A stretch of DNA of 64,000 bases, taken from positions 25,463-89,462 of the forward strand of contig CAUJEL010000046.1 of the NCBI GenBank assembly GCA_963169875.1, in the 5' to 3' direction. How positions within the stretch are numbered: position 1 is the stretch's first letter; each line of letters begins with the position of its first letter. The DNA is from Candidatus Zhuqueibacterota bacterium (lineage in GTDB: Bacteria > Zhuqueibacterota > Zhuqueibacteria > Residuimicrobiales > Residuimicrobiaceae). Below the pieces are notes generated by a model, which worked only from the letters and a program-made list of their open reading frames with translations, was not told the DNA's origin and made no database searches. The translations under genes and the position numbers were made by a program. Shown here one piece after another: positions 40,229 to 49,072 of this stretch.

Positions 40229-41410
40229 CTAATCCTTCTGCAAAATGAACTGTTCATCGAGCCAACGGAAAGCTTCCTCCTGCATTTCCATCGAGAATTG
40301 GTGGCCGCCGGGCCAGAATTTAGTGACCAGTTTGTCCGCGGCCTGTTGCGAGGCCCAGATGGCCTGCATCTTGGCAAAAGCGGGCTCCACGGCCGCGCGC
40401 GGAAAGAGATGATCGCTCTCCCCATTGAAGAACAGCATGGGTTTGGGGCAGGCCAGCGCGGCGACATCGGGATAATCCAGCAGATTGGCCAGCCCGGGAT
40501 GGGTGGTGGTGTATGACGATTGTCCTTTGGTCAGGTTATTGCCGGGCACGAGCAGCTCATTACGGCCGGCCATCCAACAGACGCAAACCGCCGCCCGGAT
40601 CTGATCTGAGAGAGCCGCCAGCTGCCAGGCGCGGTATGAACCGAAGGAGTGGCCCATGGCGGCGATGCGGGTGTTGTCCACTTCGGGCATAGAGCTCACG
40701 AAACGAACCGTCGCCAAATCTTCCCAGGCCACCAGGCCTGCCAGGGACATGCCCATATTCAGCAGATTCGAGGCCAATGCCTGTTGTCCCTCCTTGCCTG
40801 CGCCGCCGCGGTCGCCCCAGTTGAGCGCATCCGTGGCGAAACAGACATAGCCGCGCTTGGCCAGTTCATCACCGACGAAGCGGCCGCCATAACCAGGGGT
40901 GGTCCATTTCTCTGCTGAATCCATGATCTCCGCTGCGACATGAAAAGGCCGTATCATCTTTTCCTTGCCGATGTCGAATTTGGCGCCGTGATCGTGCAAC
41001 AGCAGGACGGCAGGAAATGTACCTTTGCCTTTGGGAACCAGCAGGTAGCCGAGCACGCGGCTGCAGGCGTTGAGATTAAAAACGACCTTTTTTGCCGTAT
41101 AACTGCCACGATCCTCTGTATCTATTACTTGCGGATTAAAGTCGCACTCCGGCGGCTGCGTCAGGAACAGGGTTTTTACTTTTTCGCGTGTTTCATTGCG
41201 CCAGCTGTTGAAATCGCTGAATGAACCGGAGAGCCAGGATTGCGGAAAAACAAGGTGTTCTTTGGCCTTGATGTAAAACTGCGGCAAATTATCGATGACA
41301 CCGATACGCTGGTAACTTGTGTCGATGGCAAAAGGATTTGCGGTTGCAGTCTGGGCAGAGACAGAAGAAAACCGTAATATAACAAGAGAAAGACAAAAAA
41401 AGTATTTCAT
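40229..41410 (-). CDS. Secreted alpha/beta hydrolase, dienelactone hydrolase/acetylesterase-like
   Basis: Signal peptide MKYFFCLSLVILRFSSVSAQ; VLLLHDHGAKFDIGKEKM, IAAMGHSFGSYRAWQLAALS, LFFNGESDHLFPRAAV. Confidence 0.82.
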   Translation of the reverse strand: MKYFFCLSLVILRFSSVSAQTATANPFAIDTSYQRIGVIDNLPQFYIKAKEHLVFPQSWLSGSFSDFNSWRNETREKVKTLFLTQPPECDFNPQVIDTEDRGSYTAKKVVFNLNACSRVLGYLLVPKGKGTFPAVLLLHDHGAKFDIGKEKMIRPFHVAAEIMDSAEKWTTPGYGGRFVGDELAKRGYVCFATDALNWGDRGGAGKEGQQALASNLLNMGMSLAGLVAWEDLATVRFVSSMPEVDNTRIAAMGHSFGSYRAWQLAALSDQIRAAVCVCWMAGRNELLVPGNNLTKGQSSYTTTHPGLANLLDYPDVAALACPKPMLFFNGESDHLFPRAAVEPAFAKMQAIWASQQAADKLVTKFWPGGHQFSMEMQEEAFRWLDEQFILQKD

Positions 41411-41473
41411 AGCATTGACGTTGTAAATTTTAAAAAACCGGATTCTGATTTGCCAACTCTGCATTATCGCTCA

Positions 41474-41496
41474 CCCTCTCCCTTTACGGGAGAGGG
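41474..41496. repeat. Intergenic hairpin CCCTCTCCC-tttac-GGGAGAGGG
   Basis: Perfect 9-bp stem; part of a cluster of unrelated palindromes at 41.45-41.83 kb. Confidence 0.7.
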
Positions 41497-41684
41497 CTGG
41501 GGCAAGAGTGCTGCCTCATATATGCTTCTTCTCCCGGTCACTCCTCCACAACAGATGGAGAGTACTGGTTTACCGATTTACTCCTTCCCATGGTCCTCTG
41601 TGGGAAGGCCGTCTGGCCGCCACTGCGGCCTGGCAGATAATCGCAGTCGGGCTCCTCTAAAACAAGCAGGTCACACCTGCTCAT

Positions 41685-41744
41685 CTCTGTGCCTCTGTGC
41701 CTCCGTGGTTAATAGTTTCACCACCTGGGCACAGAAACACAGAG
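41685..41744. repeat. Dispersed palindromic repeat family 1, copy 2
   Basis: CTCTGTGCCTCTGTGCCTCCGTGGTTAATAGTTTCACCACCTGGGCACAGAAACACAGAG. Confidence 0.8.
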
Positions 41745-41797
41745 CATAACGATAGGCGCCGGATACCTTTCGGGAGTCCGGCACCAGCGTAGCTATG

Positions 41798-41830
41798 CCT
41801 TGGGCCCCGCTTTAGAGGTGGAGCCCAAGG
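41798..41830. repeat. GTTGGGC hairpin family, copy 2
   Basis: CCTTGGGCCCCGCTTTAGAGGTGGAGCCCAAGG. Confidence 0.7.
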
Positions 41831-41836
41831 TTCAAA

Positions 41837-44800
41837 TCACTTCAGCAACAGCATCTTTTTGGTCGTCGTAAAGTCACCGGCAACCATGCGATAGAAATAG
41901 GTGCCGCTGCCCAGCAGACGGCCATCCAGTTGCACGCTGTAGCGGCCGGCGCTTTGCTGCCGGTCCACCAGCGTCATGACCTGGGCGCCAAGGATGTTGT
42001 ACACCGTCATCTTCACCTTGCCAGCCTTGGGCAGTTCATAATTGATGGTAGTGACGGGATTGAACGGATTGGGGTAATTCTGCGACAATGCATATTGCGT
42101 TGGCAGCGCTTGTTTTTCCATTTGTTCATTCAATCCGGTGAAGACCGGTTGTTCGGGCAGCCAGTCCCAGCCGAACTCAGGCCAGCTGGTTTTGGCAAAA
42201 ATATTGGCGATGGTGTACTGAGCCGCCTCGTCATCGGTGAGCTGACGTCCGCCATAGATGCGCTTGGAATAGTCCGAACCTGGACCATAGCACTGGTATT
42301 CAGCAAACAGCTTCGGTTGTGCTGACATCGGCCCCCAGCCATCCGGACTAACCGAGGCGGGTTCTTCGCAGCGGATGAAGACGCACTGCGGTGCACCTTG
42401 CCAGGGTCTGCCGAGGATGAAACTGGTGATCGGGATGCCATTGAATCCAACCGAGTCCGCGGTGATTTTGCAGTCCATAAAGACCAGACCGAATTTCGCG
42501 GCTGCCTCCGTGCTGGACGCAGTCAGAGCACCGCCCTGGCGATTGATATGGATTTCGCACTGATCGAGCAAAACAATATTGCGTCCAAAGATGAAATCGA
42601 CCGAACCTTCGATGTAACAATTCTTCATATAGGTCCGTCCGGTGCCGCGGCCGCCCCAGGCATAGTAGGTATCCTGATAGCCGAGCAAACGGCAGTTATA
42701 ATAGCTCTGGCGGTCGCCATTGACGCGCAGAGCAACACCCTGCTGATCGGCAAAAGTGCCGTCGTTCTTGATCGTGTTCTGGAAGGTGATGTCATGGGCG
42801 CTGAAATCATCGGCATCAATGGCGGTGCTGTAGCAGTTGGACGTGCCGCCCACGCCCGCTTTGCCGGCATAATCGTCATAGGTCAGGATCGTGGTTTCAG
42901 CATTTTCGCCCTTAAGGACAACGTTCGTCTTGTTGCGGTCCAGCAGCAGTTTTTCATAATAGACGCCCGCCCGGACGAAAATATACCAGGTGCCGGTGTA
43001 GAAATCGGGCACGTCATTGAAGGCCGCCTGCACCGTCGTATAGTCGCCGCTGCCATCCTGGGCCACCACCTTGAGCACATCCGGCGCCGGAGTCTGGGTG
43101 GTGAACGTATCCACCTGTCCATAGCCCGTGCCTTTGCCGTTGCTGGCATAGGCGCGCACATAATAGGTGGTGTTCGCCTGCAGCGGAAACATCAGGCTGG
43201 TGAAAGTGAGTTTGTCGATGGTTTGTACGGTTTTGGCATCCGCAGTGGTGGGATCACCCGTGGTATTCCAGCACACGCCATAGACGGTCAGTGTGTCGCC
43301 GCCCCAGGACGTCACCGTGCCACCGGATTTCGCCGATTTGACCAGAATGGTATTGGTCCCGGCGGTGACGACCGTCGGCACGCCCACGGAATCCAGGGTG
43401 GTGAATTCCATTTCTTCGCCGTAAGCGGTCCCGGCATCATTGGTGGCATAAGCGCGTAGATAATACCTGGTGGCCGGTGTTAAACCGGTCAACTGGCTCA
43501 CAAAGGAACCCGCACCCGCGCCATCGCTTGTTTTTTGCTGCTCGACGGTCGGCGCCGGTTCCGTATTCCAGCACACGCCCCTGGCAGTGACCGGCGCACC
43601 GCCATCGGTCGCAATCACGCCGCCGCTGCTGGCAAAGGTGTCGGAGATATGGGTGACCTCATTGGTTACGATAGCGGGCGGGTCCGCGGAGACGCCCATG
43701 GTGGAACCCCAGATGAGCACGCTATCGACTGCCACCAGCTTGGCCCATCCCTGGGTCGCGGTGTTATAGGGATAAACGCGCAAGTAGAAGGTTTCGCCTG
43801 TGTACACCGTATCCTTGAAGGTCGCAGCGAGCGGCATCACCGCGTTGCCGACGATAAAGGTATCGGGCACAATAATGGTTTTGGTCGCAAATGTGGGATC
43901 TTTGGAATAACAGATTTGCGCCTTGAATTTGTCGGTGAACCAGCCGCCGATGTACATGGACATGCCGTCCAGGAACAGGGTGCCGCCGTGTTTGGGCGCC
44001 ACCGCATACTGGAACCACAGGCTGTCGCTGATGGCTTCCTCAGCGACCCAGGTTTTGGAAACCGTCTGGATGGCGCCGCAGGTCTGGTTGATGCCATCCG
44101 GGTTGGGCAGATTGGCGAATTGGTTGTAAAACTTCATCGCCGGACTGTAGGCCTGCTGCTGCGCGTTGATGGCGCCGGAGGTCTCCGGCTGGTCATCGAC
44201 TTCAAAGGGCCACAGGGCATAGGTCGGCATCGGCGCGTCTGCGGTTATGCCCGCAATCACCACATTTTGCACCGTTAGATACTTCCCGGTTGCGGTGGAG
44301 GCGTTGTTATGCACCCAGGGATTGATGCGCAGATAAAAAGTCTCGCCGGCCTCGATGAGCAGGTCGGGCTGCGCGGTCACGGTCTGACAGGTATTGCTGG
44401 TGTTGCGCGGCAGGTAATTATTCACGGTATCGGCGGTCTGATAGACGACCTGGACCGGATTAAGGAAATCGGGATCCTTGGAATACCAGATATTTGCTTT
44501 CAAATTGTTGAGTGAATGGCAGCCGAGATCCATGGAAATCGCTGTCACCGTGAATTTGGCGCCGGGTTTGGGCGAGACGGCAAACTGGACATAGACCGTG
44601 TCGATCTGATCCATCTGTCCGGCCGGCCAGACATACTGGCCCGGACTGGAGACGATGCGCAGACGCTGCGCGCCATTGAATCCCGTGTACTGATTGATGT
44701 TCATGTTATTGAGGTATTCATCGGGCGCGATCAATTTCCCGGTCACCGCGGCGGTCTGACCGGTTCCACCCGCATTGGGATCGGTGCAGGCCCAGGTGAC

Positions 44801-45466
44801 GGAAGCGGGCATGGGTGCGGATTCTACTTTGCCGGAGATGCTCACATTTTGGATGGTGAGATACTTGCCCGAAGTGGCGCTGGTATTATTATGCACCCAG
44901 GGATAAACACGAAGATAAAAAGTTTCGCCATCGTTCACCCACAAATCCGGTTCGCCGGTCACCGTCTGGCAGGTATTGGTGGTATTGCGCGGCAAATAGT
45001 TGTTGGCCGTATCCGCGGTCTGAAAAACAACCTGCACCGGATTGAGAAAATCCGGATCCTTGGAATACCACACATTCGCCTTGAAATTGTTGATGGAATG
45101 ACAGCCGAGATCCATGGTGAAATCGGTCACTTTAAAATTATAACCGGTCTTGGGAGAGACCGCAAACTGGACATAGACCGTGTCGATCTGGTCCATTTGA
45201 CCAGCCGGCCAGTTATATTGGCCCGGCGCGGATATAATGCGCAAACGCTGCGCGCCGTTGAAACCCGTGTACTGATTGATGTTCATGTTGGTCAGTGCTT
45301 CATCCTGGGCTGCAACCTGCCCGGACGTGACCACTGTCTGGCCGCTGCCCCCCGCATTGGGGTCGGTACAGCTCCACGTGGCGGAGGCCGGCGCCTGCGC
45401 CCAAACACCGCCGGCCATGAGCACAACCAGCATCAAGCCGAGAAAAACGGTAATGATTTGTTTCAT
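41837..45466 (-). CDS. Pectinesterase (CE8) with tandem N-terminal accessory domains, FN3-like repeats and T9SS-type C-terminal domain
   Basis: CE8: KVVAQDGSGDYTTVQAAFNDVP, GQGVALR-like DQQGVALRVNGDRQSYYNCRLLGYQDTYYAW, GSVDFIFGRNIVLLDQCEI; C-term YALSQNYPNPFNPVTTINYELP..GTYFYRMVAGDFTTTKKMLLLK. Confidence 0.94.
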   Translation of the reverse strand: MKQIITVFLGLMLVVLMAGGVWAQAPASATWSCTDPNAGGSGQTVVTSGQVAAQDEALTNMNINQYTGFNGAQRLRIISAPGQYNWPAGQMDQIDTVYVQFAVSPKTGYNFKVTDFTMDLGCHSINNFKANVWYSKDPDFLNPVQVVFQTADTANNYLPRNTTNTCQTVTGEPDLWVNDGETFYLRVYPWVHNNTSATSGKYLTIQNVSISGKVESAPMPASVTWACTDPNAGGTGQTAAVTGKLIAPDEYLNNMNINQYTGFNGAQRLRIVSSPGQYVWPAGQMDQIDTVYVQFAVSPKPGAKFTVTAISMDLGCHSLNNLKANIWYSKDPDFLNPVQVVYQTADTVNNYLPRNTSNTCQTVTAQPDLLIEAGETFYLRINPWVHNNASTATGKYLTVQNVVIAGITADAPMPTYALWPFEVDDQPETSGAINAQQQAYSPAMKFYNQFANLPNPDGINQTCGAIQTVSKTWVAEEAISDSLWFQYAVAPKHGGTLFLDGMSMYIGGWFTDKFKAQICYSKDPTFATKTIIVPDTFIVGNAVMPLAATFKDTVYTGETFYLRVYPYNTATQGWAKLVAVDSVLIWGSTMGVSADPPAIVTNEVTHISDTFASSGGVIATDGGAPVTARGVCWNTEPAPTVEQQKTSDGAGAGSFVSQLTGLTPATRYYLRAYATNDAGTAYGEEMEFTTLDSVGVPTVVTAGTNTILVKSAKSGGTVTSWGGDTLTVYGVCWNTTGDPTTADAKTVQTIDKLTFTSLMFPLQANTTYYVRAYASNGKGTGYGQVDTFTTQTPAPDVLKVVAQDGSGDYTTVQAAFNDVPDFYTGTWYIFVRAGVYYEKLLLDRNKTNVVLKGENAETTILTYDDYAGKAGVGGTSNCYSTAIDADDFSAHDITFQNTIKNDGTFADQQGVALRVNGDRQSYYNCRLLGYQDTYYAWGGRGTGRTYMKNCYIEGSVDFIFGRNIVLLDQCEIHINRQGGALTASSTEAAAKFGLVFMDCKITADSVGFNGIPITSFILGRPWQGAPQCVFIRCEEPASVSPDGWGPMSAQPKLFAEYQCYGPGSDYSKRIYGGRQLTDDEAAQYTIANIFAKTSWPEFGWDWLPEQPVFTGLNEQMEKQALPTQYALSQNYPNPFNPVTTINYELPKAGKVKMTVYNILGAQVMTLVDRQQSAGRYSVQLDGRLLGSGTYFYRMVAGDFTTTKKMLLLK

Positions 45467-45493
45467 GCTACCTCCCTTGCAATACGTTATATA

Positions 45494-46315
45494 TTAAGGA
45501 TTGGGTGCGTCCTGTAATGGAATGGGCCAGGGCGGCAGCGGCGGATCGGGCCACTTTGACTCTGGCAGCAAATACTTGCACAAAGGATGTTTCAGGTCTT
45601 TCAGGCCAGCAGCGACCAAGCCGGCCATCGTCGCCGCGCCCTTTTCCATAAAGTGGGTATTGTCAGATTTGCCATTGGGCAGCGCGTTGAAAAAACCCGG
45701 CGGCACCCGCATAAACAGCGGTTCTGATTTTTCCGCTCCCAACCCGGAAAGCAGCTGCATGCTGCTGGCGTGCATGTCGATGAGCGGCACCTGATAAAGA
45801 TTTGCCACCTCCCGTACGACAGCGGGATAGTCGCCATGACCGTCTTTGAGCACACCGTCCTCGGAAAAGGAACGGCGGGCGACGGGGGTTAGGAGAATGG
45901 GAAAGGCATTTTTCGCCCGCGTTTCCGCAACGAAACGGATCAGATTATCGCGGTATGCGGTGTGCGCCCCGGCGTAACGGGTGGAATCCGATATCTTGGC
46001 ATCGTTATGGCCGAATTGGATGAAGAGATAGTCGCCTGGCTTGAGATCGGTCAAAACGCTGTCCCAGCGGCCCTCCCTGATGAAGCTTTTGCTGCTGCGG
46101 CCGTTTTTGGCATAATTCACGACCTGGATCTCCTGCTTGAAGAACTGGTCAAAGAGCTGACCCCAGCCGCGCTCGGGCGTATCCGCCGCCGGTTTGTTCG
46201 CCATGGTGGAATCGCCGATCAAACGCAGAGCAGGTTTATCCTTTTCAGGACAAAACCGCGGGGAACAGGCTGCCAGGAGAAATAAAAAGATCAGCCATTT
46301 ACCAAATCGCATCAT
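45494..46315 (-). CDS. Rhamnogalacturonan acetylesterase (CE12/SGNH) lipoprotein
   Basis: Lipobox LLAACSP; LIGDSTMANK, VVNYAKNGRSSKSF, FIQFGHNDAK, DNTHFMEKGA. Confidence 0.92.
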   Translation of the reverse strand: MMRFGKWLIFLFLLAACSPRFCPEKDKPALRLIGDSTMANKPAADTPERGWGQLFDQFFKQEIQVVNYAKNGRSSKSFIREGRWDSVLTDLKPGDYLFIQFGHNDAKISDSTRYAGAHTAYRDNLIRFVAETRAKNAFPILLTPVARRSFSEDGVLKDGHGDYPAVVREVANLYQVPLIDMHASSMQLLSGLGAEKSEPLFMRVPPGFFNALPNGKSDNTHFMEKGAATMAGLVAAGLKDLKHPLCKYLLPESKWPDPPLPPWPIPLQDAPNP

Positions 46316-46316
46316 A

Positions 46317-47897
46317 TCACTCGATTATTTTGACGTGAAAAAAATCAAAATCGCTGTAACCGGATGTATTTTCGCCTCTGCTCATGGCGTAAAGTCCTGT
46401 CTTGGCGCCCACCCATTTGCCGGGCAGCGCGGTGAACAGGGGACCCAATGGACAATAGCTGCTGCCATCTCTGCTGTAGCTGAACTGAACCTGCGCGCCT
46501 GTCGCGATATCTACCTTGAAGAAAACCTCAGAGACGGGAATACGCGCAGTCGCAGCGATCACCTCTTCCGCCCCTTTTTCAGCATCCTGGCAAATGATTT
46601 GTTCCAGCACATAGCCCTGGTCGTCGCGGCGAATGGTGATGGCCGCGTAAGCGTTGCCAAACACCACCAATCCGGCGCGCTCCTGCTGCGACTGCGGCTG
46701 AAACAAGAGCCGCGTTTCGACTGCGAATGCATCTGCCGGGAACTTCTGGGCGACAATATTGGGCAGGTTCCACAAATTTTTATAATCACCAGCCATTGGA
46801 CACATCGGCAGACGCAACCAGCCGGCCTTACTTTTTAAATCATACCAATGGGTATCGATGTTCGCCTGCCACTGCCATTGCAGTCCCAGCTCATCCCCCG
46901 AGAAATCATCCCACATGGCGATGGTATCTTTTTCAGCGCCCTGGACAGAAGGCACGGTTCCTGATGGAACCGGCTCGCCGATGCCATCTCCATCCAGATC
47001 GGCCCCCATCACCGGCCAATCCGCACGCCAATCCATCGGCTGCAGGTGAAGAATGCGGCCGCAGGTGCCATGATCCTGGAAATGGATGAATTTGTCGTCG
47101 CCGTTGGCCAGTTCGATCCAGGCGCCCTGGTGCGGACCATTGATGTCTGTCTTGCCCTGTTCCAGGACGGTCCTGTCTTCATAGGGACCAAAGATGGAGC
47201 GGGCGCGCAGCACAGTCTGCCATCCAGATTTTACGCCGCCGGCCGGCGCGAATATATAGTACCAGCCATTGCGCTTGTACATTTTGGGGCCTTCGATGGT
47301 TGGGTGGTGTTCGTGGCCATCGAAAACCGTAACGCCTTCATCGAGGATGCGGGTGCCATCCGCACTCATGCGGTGCAGGGTGAGGATGGAATTGAATCCA
47401 ACGCGGCTCTTGGCCCAGGCGTGGACGAGATAGGCCCGGCCATCCTCATCCCAAAAGGGACAGGGATCGATCCAGCCTTTGGCGCGGTGGACCAGCAGCG
47501 GCGCATCCCAGGGTCCGGCCGGATCGGCGCCTTTCACCAGATAGATGCCGAAATCCGGATCGCCATAATATATCCGGTATTCCCCCTGATGATAGCGAAT
47601 ACTGGGCGCCCAGATGCCTTTGCCATGCTGCGGCTGGTCATAGAGCGAATCGGGGATTCGCGGCACCGCGTGGCAGAGGATTTTCCAGTGCACCAGGTCG
47701 CGGGAGTGCAGCACCGGGAGTCCGGGCGCATGGGCGAAACTGGAGGAGACCAAATAATAGTCTTCGCCGACCCGGATGACATCGGGATCGGAATAATCCG
47801 CGTGCACAATGGGATTGGTGTAGGTGATGTGGCGCGGGGCGCATCGCAAAAAGACCAGCGCCAGCAGTATGGGAATCCAGCTTTTGCGCATGTTCAA
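46317..47897 (-). CDS. GH43 family glycoside hydrolase lipoprotein (beta-xylosidase/arabinofuranosidase-like)
   Basis: YTNPIVHADYSDPDVIRVGEDYYLVSSSFAHAPGLPVLHSRDLVHW; WAPSIRYH; WIDPCPFWDEDGRAYLVHAWA; EGPKMYKRNGWYYIF; C-terminal concanavalin-like region. Confidence 0.94.
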   Translation of the reverse strand: MNMRKSWIPILLALVFLRCAPRHITYTNPIVHADYSDPDVIRVGEDYYLVSSSFAHAPGLPVLHSRDLVHWKILCHAVPRIPDSLYDQPQHGKGIWAPSIRYHQGEYRIYYGDPDFGIYLVKGADPAGPWDAPLLVHRAKGWIDPCPFWDEDGRAYLVHAWAKSRVGFNSILTLHRMSADGTRILDEGVTVFDGHEHHPTIEGPKMYKRNGWYYIFAPAGGVKSGWQTVLRARSIFGPYEDRTVLEQGKTDINGPHQGAWIELANGDDKFIHFQDHGTCGRILHLQPMDWRADWPVMGADLDGDGIGEPVPSGTVPSVQGAEKDTIAMWDDFSGDELGLQWQWQANIDTHWYDLKSKAGWLRLPMCPMAGDYKNLWNLPNIVAQKFPADAFAVETRLLFQPQSQQERAGLVVFGNAYAAITIRRDDQGYVLEQIICQDAEKGAEEVIAATARIPVSEVFFKVDIATGAQVQFSYSRDGSSYCPLGPLFTALPGKWVGAKTGLYAMSRGENTSGYSDFDFFHVKIIE

Positions 47898-47991
47898 ACT
47901 ACTCTTGTAATTTGGTATTTCTCATCTCCACGGAACCTGAACAGCACACGTTCGTAGTACCGGCTTTAGCCGGCCGTTTTTCGCCGCAATC

Positions 47992-48024
47992 AGTTGAGCC
48001 CCACCAAGCGCAGGGGGAGCCCAA
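47992..48024. repeat. GTTGGGC hairpin family, copy 3
   Basis: GTTGAGCCCCACCAAGCGCAGGGGGAGCCCAAC. Confidence 0.65.
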
Positions 48025-48028
48025 CACG

Positions 48029-49048
48029 CTAAAATCCAATACCCAATGAAAACCGGTTGACGCCATCGAACACGTCAAAACTCGAATAAGAATAGTCGAA
48101 TGCGATGGCGCTGCCCCCCATCATGGTATGCAGGCCAACCCCGGCCGACCACGATGCGATGTCCTGATTGGATTGATATCCCCCGCGCAGGGCGAATTTC
48201 TGCAGGAAGAGATATTCCAGTCCCACATTGACCCGCTCCGAATAGTTATTGGGATGGAGAAAATCGACGGCGAGGGTCATCTGATAATCATCGTTACCGG
48301 TCGGGGAGATAAAGTCGTAGAGATCGACTGCAGCGCCCATCACAAAAGTCAGCGGCAGCTGCTCGTTGATCTCCTCGCGTTTGATATTGGACGAAAAATT
48401 ACGGATCGCCATGCCGAAGCGAAAGCTCTTCAATCCGGTGTAATATTTGACGCCGGCATCAAAAACCAGTTTGCTGGCGTTGTTGTCTTTGACGTTGCCG
48501 CCCGCCATGGCGGTCGATCCGAGATTCTGTCCCGCGATGCGCGCATTGCCGGCGATCAAAAACTGCGTGCTGATGGCGCGACCGTAGCTGATGCCGAACG
48601 CATAAGCGCCCACATTGCTGGCCAGTCCGGTATCCTTGTACCCGCCCGGATAGAGTGCCTTCTCGGCGTCATCCAGCAGCGACGTGGTGTAGATGTCGCC
48701 ATAATCGACGCTGAGAAAACTCAAACCGATTGTGCCGTAGCGTCCCAGGTCATACGAGAAAGCGCCGGCCATGTAATTGATATCCGCAATCCATTGCACC
48801 GCATAGAGCCGGACGTCAAATTTAGTGCCCGCCTCAGCCAGTCCGGCCGGATTGTAGAAAATACTCTCCGCGCCGCGGCCGATGCCGCAAAGGGTCTCCC
48901 CCATGCCGCTCGCCTTGGCCGACACGCCCACCTGGAGAAAATTCATCGTGCTCTGGGCGATCTTGTTCAAGCCCACCTGAGCCTGTACCATGGAAACAGT
49001 TAACAGCAGGGCGATCAGGATGAGCCGTATTGATTTCAAATTAGTCAT
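48029..49048 (-). CDS. PorV/PorQ (UPF0164) family outer-membrane protein
   Basis: AQSTMNFLQVGVSAKASGMGETLCGIGRGAESIFYNPAGLAE; barrel-type C-terminus. Confidence 0.88.
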   Translation of the reverse strand: MTNLKSIRLILIALLLTVSMVQAQVGLNKIAQSTMNFLQVGVSAKASGMGETLCGIGRGAESIFYNPAGLAEAGTKFDVRLYAVQWIADINYMAGAFSYDLGRYGTIGLSFLSVDYGDIYTTSLLDDAEKALYPGGYKDTGLASNVGAYAFGISYGRAISTQFLIAGNARIAGQNLGSTAMAGGNVKDNNASKLVFDAGVKYYTGLKSFRFGMAIRNFSSNIKREEINEQLPLTFVMGAAVDLYDFISPTGNDDYQMTLAVDFLHPNNYSERVNVGLEYLFLQKFALRGGYQSNQDIASWSAGVGLHTMMGGSAIAFDYSYSSFDVFDGVNRFSLGIGF

Positions 49049-49072
49049 GGACTCTCTCTCCTTCTATCCGGA

